Notes: generated from the letters alone by a model not told the origin. Shown: positions 1 to 7,987, counted from the first letter of the stretch. The stretch: 64,000 bases of DNA from Actomonas aquatica (GCF_019679435.2 NZ_CP139781.1:5452001-5516000), one strand, 5' to 3'. Numbers and translations are program-made.

Positions 1-156
1 CTCGCTGCGGCGGAGCAGAACAATACTGATTCTGAGCTTCAACCGATCTGGGAAGATATTCGCGAGGAGGTTTCCAGTAACCTGAGAAAGCTGCTTCGCC
101 TGACTCCTCTCCCGCAGTCTGGAGCAGATGCCGATGACTCAGAAGACTCAGAGTAG
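1..156 (+). CDS. C-terminal end of an unidentified acidic-tailed protein (partial)
   Basis: An open frame runs in from the left edge of the window and stops at TAG 154-156, giving 51 residues. The tail is strongly acidic, with a D/E/S-rich end (DADDSEDSE). The family cannot be recognised from this fragment. It lies on the same strand and only 6 bp before the HNH endonuclease gene, so it is probably the upstream member of the same defence operon. In restriction-like operons with Dcm and Vsr this position can hold a Z1, MutL-like or other ATPase protein, but nothing here shows which. Confidence 0.6.
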   Translation, partial: LAAAEQNNTDSELQPIWEDIREEVSSNLRKLLRLTPLPQSGADADDSEDSE

Positions 157-162
157 TCTTAC

Positions 163-981
163 TTGGCCATGCTAGGGAGCAAATCCGAGCTTCTCAAATT
201 TGTAATCCGGCAGGAGACTGGAGCAGATGTGAATGTCGAGTTGGATGAGTCCGGCCTCCGCAGCGGTTTGAGGGTTCATTTTTCGGGGTGGACGCGTCAG
301 GAAGGGCCCGTTTTTGGACTTCGGCCGAGCGGCCTGAACCGCCACATTGTTGACTTCCATTTCGGAAACTACGCGAAACCCTGCGTCCGACACATCACAG
401 AGTCGCTAACTGAGGAGCGATGTGCCGTAGCATGGGCTTTGATTCAGCAGCTCGCTCAAAGGTTTGATGTTGAGGTATCCCCGCTTGACGAAAATGGGAG
501 GTGGCAGATTTCCTCCGATCTGCGGATACGAGTAACAATAAAGGGCGTTGAATCGCTGCACAGTGACGGGGCGGTTGAGCGGAGTGCGTCGATTGCGATG
601 GTCCCGCTTGTTGGGGCTGTTGCGGAACTCCTCGGGGTGGATGACGCCATTCCAGAATCCACTGCCGAGTGGGAAGGCGGAATCAAGGAATCAGTTGTTC
701 GGAAAAGGGAGCGCAGTCGTCGAAATCGGCTCCTCTGCATTTCCATTCATGGCCGCATCTGCAAAGTCTGTGGGTTCGATCCCGTCACAGTTTACGGTCC
801 AGATGGCTCGCAGATTATCGAAGTTCATCACATCGAGCCGCTTTCCGAATCATCGGCTCCGAGGCCCTATGATCCTGCCTCAGATCTGATTCCACTTTGC
901 CCGAATTGTCACCGCGCGATCCACTGCCGGGTCCCTGCGTTCTCTCCCGATGAATTGCGGTCTCTGATGGGGATCTCCTGA
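163..981 (+). CDS. HNH endonuclease, probable restriction nuclease
   Basis: 272 residues. The C-terminal third is a classical HNH/beta-beta-alpha-metal nuclease: a zinc-type CxxC pair at about residues 200/203, the EVHHIEPL core at 220-227, and a second pair with LCPNCH at 245-250. The N-terminal 180 residues match no domain I recognise and may contact DNA or partner proteins. The first possible start is TTG at 163; ATG at 169 is equally plausible and neither has a strong ribosome-binding site. The SNF2 ATPase gene follows after 11 bp, so the nuclease is most likely the cleavage subunit of a multi-gene restriction system completed by the EcoRII-N protein and the Dcm-like methylase. The HNH assignment is firm; the restriction role is inferred from neighbours. 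Confidence 0.85.
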   Translation: MAMLGSKSELLKFVIRQETGADVNVELDESGLRSGLRVHFSGWTRQEGPVFGLRPSGLNRHIVDFHFGNYAKPCVRHITESLTEERCAVAWALIQQLAQRFDVEVSPLDENGRWQISSDLRIRVTIKGVESLHSDGAVERSASIAMVPLVGAVAELLGVDDAIPESTAEWEGGIKESVVRKRERSRRNRLLCISIHGRICKVCGFDPVTVYGPDGSQIIEVHHIEPLSESSAPRPYDPASDLIPLCPNCHRAIHCRVPAFSPDELRSLMGIS

Positions 982-992
982 CTTCAAGCGAT

Positions 993-2804
993 ATGGATTT
1001 GGATCCGGACTTTCGAAAAATCAGGGATGTGCCGGAGGGCTTGCGATTGTCGGCGCGCATTCAAGATCCGTTGCTCGTGATTGATCGAGTCTCTTCCCGA
1101 ATCACGTTGAGGCTTTGTGCCAAACTGATGTCTGGTGGGCAGTCTCGAATTGTCGAGGCTCCTTCGCTTGGCCACAACTGGGTATTGGACCGGTCTATAA
1201 TAAGGCCCCTTCCCGTTGATATTTCGGAGGTCATTGAACCTGTTGTATGTGGCTTGGACGTGGACGGACTTACGCTTCCCCAGGTTTTGCGGGTTCAGAG
1301 AGCGAGCATGGGCATCATCTCGATTGAAATCCGTGATCCGGTGTTTCAAACCGCGAACGAAGGCGCGAAGCAGTCTGGAGAAATCGCCGAGATCCCAAAT
1401 CTCAAAGCAACGCTTTATTCGTATCAGAAAGAAGGCGTCTCGTGGATGAGGAAGACCCTCCTCCACACTTCCGGAGTGATCTTGGCGGACGAGATGGGAT
1501 TGGGGAAGACGATACAGGTTATTTCGCTGTTCCTCTTGGATCCGCCCCGGAACGATTTTCCGGCTCTCATTGTTTGTCCTACGACTTTGATCGCGAACTG
1601 GCATCGCGAACTCGGAAAATTCGCGCCATCGCTTTCAATATTGATCCACCGCGGTTCGGATAGAACCGGAGTCTATCGAGGGTTGATGAGAGCCCAAGTT
1701 GTTATCGCAACATACGATACCGTCGTTAACGACATCGCGATTTTCTCTGCTTTTCAATGGTCGTTCGTTGTTTGTGATGAGGCTCAGGCGATCAAGAACC
1801 CGTCATCGAAGAGGCGTCAGGCACTGGCAGCTATTCCTCGTGCGAGATCCATTCCTGTCACCGGGACTCCGGTGGAAAATAGCCTTACGGATCTTTGGTC
1901 ACTTTGTGATTTTGCGATCCCCGGATTGTTGGGAACTCAGGTCGAGTTTGAGTCGGCCTATTCTGATCAGATCAGCGATGCGCAGGCAGTCTCTCGCATT
2001 ACCAATCCCATTGTATTGAAGCGGCGCGTTGCTGACGTTGCAGGTGACCTCCCCAGTCGAATCGATGTCGATATGCCTTTGGAGCTTTCCCCGCATCTTG
2101 CTCAGCAATACGAGAAGATTCGGACCGAAACCATCGCAAAATACCCCACCGCGGGTGCGTTGGTAGCGACGGGGCAGCTGGCTCTCTTTTGTGCCCACCC
2201 GTTGTTGCAATCTGAGGATTTCGAGAGTCCTGATTGGGAGGAACGGGTGTCGCTCATCGGTGGGTGTAGCGACGATCTTGTTACGCCGAAGATTGAACAG
2301 GCGGTAAGCCTGGTTCGCGAAGCCTTCTCTCTGGGGCGAAAGGTCTTGGTGTTTTCCAACTACAACGCCTGCGGTCCAATTCTCCGTGAGGCAATTGACT
2401 ATCCTGCGCAGTTTTATTGGGATGCGATCAACGGTTCTACGCCGCAGCGCGACAGGCAGGCTATTGTCGACGAGTTTTCGAACTATGAGGGGCCGGGGGC
2501 TCTTGTTCTCAATCCGAAGGCGGCTGGTGCTGGACTGAATATCACCGCCGCGACCGTCGTGATTCATTTCACGCAATGCTGGAATCCCGCGTTGGAGATG
2601 CAGGCCAGTGCCCGTGCGCATCGGCGAGGGCAAACGGAACCTGTGACAATCTACCGGCTCTTCTACGAAAACACCGTTGAAGAAGTTATGGTAGCGCGGT
2701 CCCAATGGAAGAGAGCGCTGTCTGACAACTCCGTTCCCATTAGCTCGAGGGATGGCGAGGACTTCGCACATGCTCTTTCCTTTTCTCCAATAGGTAAATT
2801 ATGA
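993..2804 (+). CDS. SNF2/SWI2-family DNA-dependent ATPase (superfamily II helicase-like)
   Basis: 603 residues with a full SNF2 motor: motif I DEMGLGKT at 166-173, motif II DEAQ at 262-265, motif III TGTP at 290-293, and the C-terminal RecA lobe with motif VI AHRRGQT near residue 541. The first 130 residues form an extra N-terminal domain of unknown kind. SNF2 ATPases translocate on duplex DNA; in bacterial defence operons they commonly drive or license a nuclease. The gene starts 11 bp after the HNH gene and its TGA stop overlaps the ATG of the next gene (ATGA at 2801-2804), which implies translational coupling. It has no methylase or nuclease domain of its own, so it is not a fused type I/III restriction subunit. 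Confidence 0.9.
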   Translation: MDLDPDFRKIRDVPEGLRLSARIQDPLLVIDRVSSRITLRLCAKLMSGGQSRIVEAPSLGHNWVLDRSIIRPLPVDISEVIEPVVCGLDVDGLTLPQVLRVQRASMGIISIEIRDPVFQTANEGAKQSGEIAEIPNLKATLYSYQKEGVSWMRKTLLHTSGVILADEMGLGKTIQVISLFLLDPPRNDFPALIVCPTTLIANWHRELGKFAPSLSILIHRGSDRTGVYRGLMRAQVVIATYDTVVNDIAIFSAFQWSFVVCDEAQAIKNPSSKRRQALAAIPRARSIPVTGTPVENSLTDLWSLCDFAIPGLLGTQVEFESAYSDQISDAQAVSRITNPIVLKRRVADVAGDLPSRIDVDMPLELSPHLAQQYEKIRTETIAKYPTAGALVATGQLALFCAHPLLQSEDFESPDWEERVSLIGGCSDDLVTPKIEQAVSLVREAFSLGRKVLVFSNYNACGPILREAIDYPAQFYWDAINGSTPQRDRQAIVDEFSNYEGPGALVLNPKAAGAGLNITAATVVIHFTQCWNPALEMQASARAHRRGQTEPVTIYRLFYENTVEEVMVARSQWKRALSDNSVPISSRDGEDFAHALSFSPIGKL

Positions 2805-3232
2805 CAACGAGTTACAGAAAACGGCTCACTGCGAATGACACGGGCGAGACTGGTGGCCACCAAGCAGGAATTTGTGTTCCTCGAGACGACGATGCTCTGC
2901 TGTCATTCTTTCCGACGCTGGATCCTGCAGTTTTCAATCCAGATGCTTGGCTTCTTTGTGAGGATGATTCCGGGGTGGAATGGAGGATGAGATACATTTA
3001 TTATAATGGGAGGTTGCACGGCAGGAATACTCGAAATGAGTATAGGATTACCCATATGACTAAGTATTTAAGAAGGTGGGGTGCTAAAGTTGGCGACTCG
3101 ATCGTATTTACAAATAAGTCAACCCCATTTCACTATGGCATTCGGTTGGAGCGTGAAGCCGACAGCATGAGTGCCGAAGAGGATCCACTTCCGGGATTGA
3201 TTATTTTACGAGGCTGGAAGCGGGTGTTTTAG
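2801..3232 (+). CDS. Stand-alone EcoRII N-terminal-like (B3-fold) DNA-recognition protein
   Basis: 143 residues. Residues 11-27 read ANDTGETGGHQAGICVP and residues 66-94 contain YIYYNGR, then TRNEYRIT, then a late RRWG. From memory of the family these are the signature segments of the EcoRII N-terminal effector domain (RLxANDTGxTGGHQxGxYxP; YYNSR; TRNExRIT), a B3-like fold that recognises CCWGG. In EcoRII this domain is fused to a PD-(D/E)XK nuclease; here the protein ends after the recognition domain and no nuclease follows. Translation is coupled to the SNF2 gene by a 4-bp overlap. With the Dcm/EcoRII-like methylase nearby it probably supplies target recognition for the HNH-SNF2 machinery. 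Its 3' end overlaps the convergent vsr relic by 32 bp. Confidence 0.85.
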   Translation: MTTSYRKRLTANDTGETGGHQAGICVPRDDDALLSFFPTLDPAVFNPDAWLLCEDDSGVEWRMRYIYYNGRLHGRNTRNEYRITHMTKYLRRWGAKVGDSIVFTNKSTPFHYGIRLEREADSMSAEEDPLPGLIILRGWKRVF

Positions 3233-3663
3233 AGGCTTCAATTTGAGCGCGAAGTTCGCGCAGCTTCCTATTTACTCTTTTAACCTCAGAAAGTGGATAA
3301 TCTCTTAATTTACATTCCCAGATGCGTATGACAGCCCATCCGTCGGCGCGCAGCGTTCGAGAGACTATTCTGTCTCTTTGAATATTCCGACCGATTTTTG
3401 TTTCCCAAAATTCTGCCCGAGTCGTGGGTTTCTTGTGGTGACTTGGGCATCCGTGCCAGAAGCATCCATCTACGAATATGGCTAGTTTCTCTTTTTTAAA
3501 GATGAAATCAGGTTTGCCATAGATCTTTGGGTCGCGTCGCCAGCCTGTTATTCTGTGTTATTCGGAATAAACCCAAAAGCGCGATTTCTGTGCTCAGATT
3601 TCCTTGGCTTCGTATCTTTGACATGACCTCTGAGCGCTTCTTTGGCGTGAAAACGTCAGGCAT
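3201..3663 (-). pseudogene. vsr: Frameshifted Vsr very-short-patch repair endonuclease
   Basis: Reading the minus strand from ATG at 3663 gives MPDVFTPKKRSEVMSKIRS, a typical Vsr start, but this frame ends after about 50 codons. One extra base near 3555-3560 restores the frame. The remainder then reads through ITGWRRDPKIYGKPDFIF, the FVDGCFWHGC core with the catalytic-region histidines, and the RDRIVSRTLRADGW segment, to a TAA at 3201-3203. The repaired protein would be about 153 residues, the usual Vsr length. Vsr nicks T:G mismatches made by deamination of 5-methylcytosine in Dcm sites, which fits the adjacent Dcm-like gene. The break could be a real inactivating +1 mutation or a sequencing error; all conserved motifs are otherwise intact. 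Confidence 0.85.
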
Positions 3664-3741
3664 GGCTAGAAAAGTTGATTCGTATCATGTAGCCGGTTGA
3701 GCGAGTTTGTTTGAGGTGTCCAAAATCTGGGCTAGGTCGCT

Positions 3742-5040
3742 TTAGTCCCGAGGACTTGAATAAGAGGGAGATATCTTTCCATTAAGGCACTTCGCCATCG
3801 CGTTTGCGATTCGCTCGATGACTGGGACCACTACACTATTACCGAACTGGCGATACGCCTGTGTGTCACTAACAGGAATTGAAAATGAATCGGGAAAGCC
3901 CATGAGCCTTGCGCATTCTCTAGGTGTCAGTCTCCGTGGATTGCGATCGTGGTTTTTGATCAGAATTTCACTTCCGTCCTTATGATAGCGTGCCGATAGG
4001 GTTCGTGAGACGTCAGTGGATCCTACTACGCTGCAGCCAAAACCGTTGCCTGCTTTTCGATGCTTCTCTGCGTATTTTTGTAGGTAGTCCCAAAGGTGGT
4101 CGGACAAAGTGTATTTTTCGGCGACTCGAGTTATGCCACAGCAGTCTTCGGTGTAGGGCGGTTCTGCGGGCTCATTGGACTTGTGTAGAATTTCTTCAAG
4201 GAGCGGGCCGTTGCTTTCTGGAGGGAATTCGACATTGTCCCAATTGAATCCGAGGTCCTCGCGAAACCCGACTAGATAAATCCTCTCGCGGTGTTGAGGC
4301 ACGAGGCATCTCGCATCTATTATTTTTTCATGAACAGTATATCCAAGTTCGTCCCGCAGGACTTTCATTATGACTTTGAAGGTGTTTCCACGATCGTGGC
4401 TTCGAAGGTTTTTTACGTTCTCAAGGAGAAATGCTCGGGGTCTGTGTTTTTCGAGTATTTTCTGGATCTCGAAGAATAGTGTTCCTTGGGTTTCGCATTT
4501 AAATCCGTGACTCCGTCCTAGGCTATTCTTTTTACTTACGCCAGCCAAACTGAACGGCTGACATGGGAATCCGCCCACAAGAATATCATGACTTGGTATT
4601 TGGTCCTGCACCTCGGCAAAGGTTATGTCGCCTTCAATCTTGTGAAGATCCGTATGATTTGCCCGATACGTTTGAGCGGCGTATTTATCCCACTCAGAAG
4701 TGAAGACACAGAGCCCTCCTGCGGCTTCGAATCCAAGTCGTGTTCCGCCTATACCAGCGAAAAGATCAATAAACGTGAAATCGCGTTTTGTCCCAAAGAT
4801 ATCCTTGTTTTCGTTTGGTTCGATCGGTCCCGTGAGCATTTTTTTAAGAGATTCGCCCGCCATCGCCGGAATTGGCTGATCTCCGTTTTCCCAACGACTT
4901 ATTGTGCGAACGGTTCTTTGCAGCTTACTAGCGATTTGTTCTTGGGAGTATACCTCTCGCGCTCGCGTAAATAGTGATTGGGGGGAGTCCATGACGCCAA
5001 AATGTCGGGTTTGATTCCCCAGTAAAGGATGGTTTTTCAT
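3742..5040 (-). CDS. dcm: DNA (cytosine-5-)-methyltransferase, Dcm/M.EcoRII type
   Basis: 432 residues from the ATG at 5040, chosen because AAGGA lies 5 nt upstream; an in-frame TTG at 5064 and an ATG at 4992 are alternatives. Residues 29-58 form an XRE-like helix-turn-helix (YSQEQIASKL...ISRWENG). The methylase follows: motif I DLFAGIGG (92-99), motif IV GGFPCQPFSLAG with catalytic Cys160, motif VI ENV (207-209), motif VIII QHRERIYLVGF, and motifs IX/X LTPRECARLMGF and YRQFGNSVVVPV. Long stretches, such as GVSKKNSLGR and TLSARYHKDG, are nearly those I recall for E. coli Dcm, so CCWGG-like specificity is likely. The N-terminal HTH resembles that of M.EcoRII and M.SsoII, which repress their own promoters. 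It is transcribed toward the vsr relic. Confidence 0.95.
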   Translation of the reverse strand: MKNHPLLGNQTRHFGVMDSPQSLFTRAREVYSQEQIASKLQRTVRTISRWENGDQPIPAMAGESLKKMLTGPIEPNENKDIFGTKRDFTFIDLFAGIGGTRLGFEAAGGLCVFTSEWDKYAAQTYRANHTDLHKIEGDITFAEVQDQIPSHDILVGGFPCQPFSLAGVSKKNSLGRSHGFKCETQGTLFFEIQKILEKHRPRAFLLENVKNLRSHDRGNTFKVIMKVLRDELGYTVHEKIIDARCLVPQHRERIYLVGFREDLGFNWDNVEFPPESNGPLLEEILHKSNEPAEPPYTEDCCGITRVAEKYTLSDHLWDYLQKYAEKHRKAGNGFGCSVVGSTDVSRTLSARYHKDGSEILIKNHDRNPRRLTPRECARLMGFPDSFSIPVSDTQAYRQFGNSVVVPVIERIANAMAKCLNGKISPSYSSPRD

Positions 5041-5192
5041 TTGTATCCTTAACGTCCAAGGCAAATCAGTCTAAGTAGAAGAATCTTAGAGGGATAAGAA
5101 AATGGAAGGCAATATGACGGACCATTACTAGATTACCACGCACTCCCAAAATAGGACCGCGGGGAAATTGGACAGATTTGATGGCAGCCTTG

Positions 5193-5603
5193 CTACTTCA
5201 GCCAGTCGATGGAGAGGGTGTCGCTCAGTGCTTTGAACTCGGGGTCGGCGGTGATGAGGGTGGCGGGGAGTTCTTGGGCCAAGGCAGCGGCGAAGGCGTC
5301 GGCGAGGCTGAGTTTGTTGTAGGCTTTGATCGCGGCTGCCGCATCGGCGAGGGACCGGTCGGCAGATACGAAGCGGATCGGTAGGGTGGCGATGGCGGCA
5401 GCACTGGCCTGCCACGTGGCGAGACCCTCCTTGCGCTCGAGGATGTAGCGCACTTCGGCGTAATTGACTTCGGTCATCCACAATCGGCACCGGTCGGCCG
5501 CGGCATCCTGCAGAATTTGCTCGATGGTGTCTGCTCCGGTCTCGTCCCGCAGAAACGCGATGAGTGCGAAACTATCGAGAACGACGTTGGGTGAGGCGGG
5601 CAT
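5193..5603 (-). CDS. vapC: PIN-domain ribonuclease toxin, VapC-like
   Basis: 136 residues with the four acidic positions of a PIN nuclease: Asp10 in VVLDSFAL, Glu50 in EVNYAE, Asp102 in SLADAFAA, and Asp120 in ITADPEF. PIN toxins cleave RNA, often initiator tRNA or the rRNA sarcin-ricin loop, when freed from their antitoxin; the target here is unknown. Its start overlaps the end of the upstream AbrB-type antitoxin gene by 32 bp, the usual toxin-antitoxin layout. It lies just outside the methylase gene, in DNA whose G+C matches the rest of the genome. Confidence 0.9.
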   Translation of the reverse strand: MPASPNVVLDSFALIAFLRDETGADTIEQILQDAAADRCRLWMTEVNYAEVRYILERKEGLATWQASAAAIATLPIRFVSADRSLADAAAAIKAYNKLSLADAFAAALAQELPATLITADPEFKALSDTLSIDWLK

Positions 5604-5871
5604 ACTTGGCGTCTTCTAGGGCTCGTTCTGCCGCCTTCAACTTGGCGCGTTCCGCCGGGGTGATGGGCTTGGAGGTCGCTCCACGACCGATGCCTCGCGC
5701 CTGCCGGATCGACTTGGCGGTGATCGGCCGCAGCAGAATACCGTCGGCCGTTTCCTCCACGATGGCTTCGGTGCCGCTCTCGATTTGGAAATACTCACGC
5801 AGTCGGGCCGGAATCACGACCTGACCTTTGGTCGTGAAGCGGACGGTGTGTTGGCGGGGCGGCTCGGACAT
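5572..5871 (-). CDS. vapB: AbrB/MazE-type antitoxin, VapB-like
   Basis: 99 residues. The N-terminal 50 form a swapped-hairpin AbrB domain (VRFTTKGQVVIPARLREYF...EAIVEETADGILLRPI), which dimerises and binds operator DNA. The charged C-terminal half (KSIRQARG to LTQRRSR) would wrap the PIN toxin. It is translated first, with the toxin gene overlapping its 3' end. Such antitoxins usually repress their own operon, but I cannot pick out an operator upstream. Confidence 0.85.
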   Translation of the reverse strand: MSEPPRQHTVRFTTKGQVVIPARLREYFQIESGTEAIVEETADGILLRPITAKSIRQARGIGRGATSKPITPAERAKLKAAERALEDAKYARLTQRRSR

Positions 5872-6297
5872 GACGGGAGTGCGTCACGATTTCAGGAGTA
5901 AGACAAACGGGAAAAGTAAGACGGTGGGCGCGCGGATCGCGCGTCGAAATGCTGAAAGCTGAAAAGCGGGAATGCTGAAATTGGGGGCGAGGTCCCGGGG
6001 TGGGGGGCGGAGAGGCATCCTCCGTCGCTCTTCGAGCTATGGCGGACCGGGTGGGCGGCGCGTCGCAAGCGACGGCCCGACATTTGAGGCGGACGAGACG
6101 CGGACCGGAGGTCCGCGTTCACCTGGGTGAGCAAGGTGATTCAACGCTTAGTGTTTCGGCGGAGTGGCTCTGTTTTGTTTCTCGACGGCCCGATGGGCTC
6201 CCCGTCGTGAAATCGCCCGTTAACGGGCGACGCCTCCATTCAGTCGGCGCCATCTCCGCGCTGGCGCGCTGCGTCCTCGTTGCCTTGAGTTGGCGTC
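5872..6297. other. Intergenic region with palindromic repeats, no gene seen
   Basis: This gap of about 425 bp has no convincing coding frame. It contains a REP-like unit at 6022-6046 (CCGTCGCTCTTCGAGCTATG followed by GCGGA) that recurs at 7331 and 15488. It also has a perfect 9-bp stem at 6098-6106/6110-6118 (ACGCGGACC, loop GGA) and a short palindrome CCGTTAACGG near 6220. The aldo/keto reductase starts at 6298 with no clear ribosome-binding site. Confidence 0.6.
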
Positions 6298-7326
6298 ATG
6301 GAATATCGTGAGTTGGGTCGGTCGGGGTTGAAGGTGCCGGTGCTTTGTTTGGGGACCGGGACGTTTGGGTCGGAGGAGACGACCGGCGGGTGGGGCGCGG
6401 TCGATGTCGCGGGGGCGTCGCGCTTCGTGGATGTCTGCCTGGAGCACGGGATGAACTTCTTCGACTCGGCCAATGTGTATGGCGGGGGCGTGGCGGAGGA
6501 GGTGCTCGGTCAGGCGATCAAGGGACGACGCGATGAGGTGATCATTTCAACCAAGGGCACGTTTCGGTGGACCGAGGGACCCGACGGGATCGGCTCGTCG
6601 CGCGCGGCCATCACGGCGGCGGTGGAGGGGAGTTTGCGGCGGCTGGGGATCGACTGCATCGATCTGTATCAGCTGCATGCCTTCGACGCGTTGACGCCGG
6701 TCGAGGAGACGTTGCAGGCGCTCGATGACTTGGTGCAGGCGGGCAAGCTGCGGCACATTGGCTGTTCCAATTTCTCGGGCTGGCACTTGATGAAGTCGCT
6801 GGCGACGAGCGACCGCTTGGGGCTGGCGCGGTATGTGGCGCATCAGGCGTATTATTCGCTGCTGGGGCGCGAGTTTGAATGGGAACTCATGCCGCTCGCG
6901 CTCGATCAGGGCGTGGGGACCGTGGTGTGGAGTCCGCTGGGCATGGGACGGCTGGGGGGCGCGGTGCGGCGGGGTCAGGCGCGACCCAAGGTGAGTCGGC
7001 TCAACGACGAACGGGGGCGGGCTTATCTGCCGCCGGCGGAGGAGGCGTTTGTGTATGATGTGGTCGACGCGCTCGATGCCGTGGCTGCCGAGGTGAACAA
7101 GTCGGTCGCGCAGGTGGCGCTGCGGTGGGTGCTGCAGCGGCCGAGCGTGGCGAGTGTCATCATGGGTGCGCGCTCGGAGCAGCAGTTGCGCGACAACCTG
7201 TCGGTGGTCGACTGGTCGCTGAGCGACGCGCAGATGGAGACGCTCAATGCGGCGAGCTCGAAACAGAAGACGTATCCGTATTGGCACCAGGAGTTCTTCG
7301 CGGAGCGGAATCCGCCGCCGGTGTGA
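6298..7326 (+). CDS. Aldo/keto reductase
   Basis: 342 residues with a TIM-barrel AKR layout: start MEYRELGRSGLKVPVLCLGT, catalytic tetrad Asp56 and Tyr61 (FFDSANVYGGG), Lys86 (VIISTKGTF) and His127 (YQLHAFD), and the NADPH-binding end with SVIMGARSEQQLRDN. The family reduces aldehydes and ketones or oxidises sugars with NADP(H). The closest type is the YajO/Tas-like AKR group rather than classical aldose reductase. The substrate cannot be told from sequence. It stands alone between two repeat-rich gaps. Confidence 0.9.
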   Translation: MEYRELGRSGLKVPVLCLGTGTFGSEETTGGWGAVDVAGASRFVDVCLEHGMNFFDSANVYGGGVAEEVLGQAIKGRRDEVIISTKGTFRWTEGPDGIGSSRAAITAAVEGSLRRLGIDCIDLYQLHAFDALTPVEETLQALDDLVQAGKLRHIGCSNFSGWHLMKSLATSDRLGLARYVAHQAYYSLLGREFEWELMPLALDQGVGTVVWSPLGMGRLGGAVRRGQARPKVSRLNDERGRAYLPPAEEAFVYDVVDALDAVAAEVNKSVAQVALRWVLQRPSVASVIMGARSEQQLRDNLSVVDWSLSDAQMETLNAASSKQKTYPYWHQEFFAERNPPPV

Positions 7327-7860
7327 TCCGCCGTCGCTCTTCGAGCTATGGCGGACAAGGGGGCCACTCCTCCGCAGTTTTTTAACCACGGATGGACACG
7401 GATGGCTTCGCCTACCGGCTACGCACCGCTGTCGGTCTAGGCTCTGGACGTGAGGTTGGAATCTGAGACTCAGGGAAATGGGGGCCACTCCTCCGCAGTT
7501 TTTTAACCACGGATGGACACGGATAAACACGGATGGCGATTCACCTACCGGTTCATCGTCTCTTCGGGAGAGTTGATTCTGCATCTGGAACCGTGAAAGG
7601 CGCGGAGATAGGTGGTCCGGAGGGGCAGTAGTCCGACAGGGGCCGACGCCGCCCGGAGGTCGGCGTCCACCTCGGAGGTTCAGGTGGTCGCGGGCGTCCT
7701 CGACCGCGTGGCGGTGGACTGGCTCTGTTGTCTCCGTCTTCTCCTCCGTTGACTATGTGTAAAACGTCGGCGGGCGGGTTGATCCATCCACTCGCTCACG
7801 CTCGTAGCCACGGAGCTTTTCGGTTTTAGCGTAAGAACTCGGTGACGTAGGATTCTTGTA
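7327..7860. repeat. Composite repeat-rich intergenic region
   Basis: No gene is seen here. The gap holds a REP-like palindrome (7331-7355), a 45-bp direct repeat (7359-7403 and 7480-7524), and an 'ACC + hexamer' repeat whose ACGGAT unit occurs three times at 10-bp spacing around 7506-7534. A roughly 205-bp segment, 7521-7730, recurs at 15578-15783 with few changes. A 24-bp unit at 7788-7811 (CCACTCGCTCACGCTCGTAG plus CCAC) recurs as inverted arms between dctP and dctQ near 59.05 kb. This clustering marks the gap as a site where small mobile repeats have accumulated. Confidence 0.8.
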
Positions 7861-7864
7861 AGAC

Positions 7865-7982
7865 GCCAAAAACGGCAAGTAAGCTCGTTTTGAGGGTAAA
7901 TGATGCCAGAAGTGGCAGGTTTGAGGGCTTGCCAGAAGTGGCTTATTATGACCGTATTGCAGGGAAATAAGCCAGAAAGGGC
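7865..7982 (+). promoter_or_regulatory. Promoter with four operator-like palindromes upstream of hipB
   Basis: Four 12-bp GCCA-N4-YGGC-like sites precede the HTH gene: 7865-7876 GCCAAAAACGGC, 7905-7916 GCCAGAAGTGGC, 7931-7942 GCCAGAAGTGGC, and 7971-7982 GCCAGAAAGGGC. Their spacing is 40, 26 and 40 bp. A sigma-70-like promoter, TTGAGG (7921-7926), 17-bp spacer, TATTAT (7944-7949), brackets the third site. The last site ends 5 bp before the ATG at 7988. The arrangement suits autorepression by a HipB-type protein looping DNA between paired operators; binding by this HTH is inferred. Confidence 0.75.
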
Positions 7983-7987
7983 GTTTT

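Noticed and set aside
163-3232. DISARM or type I restriction identity of the defence operon
   Set aside because: No DUF1998, PLD nuclease, HsdS or HsdR-like protein is present; the SNF2 ATPase and methylase alone are not enough.
5025-5050. AAGGAT-N14-ATCCTT inverted repeat as a methylase operator
   Set aside because: The right half, read on the minus strand, is an AAGGA ribosome-binding site at the proper distance from the ATG at 5040, and the left half lies inside the coding region; coincidence is more likely.
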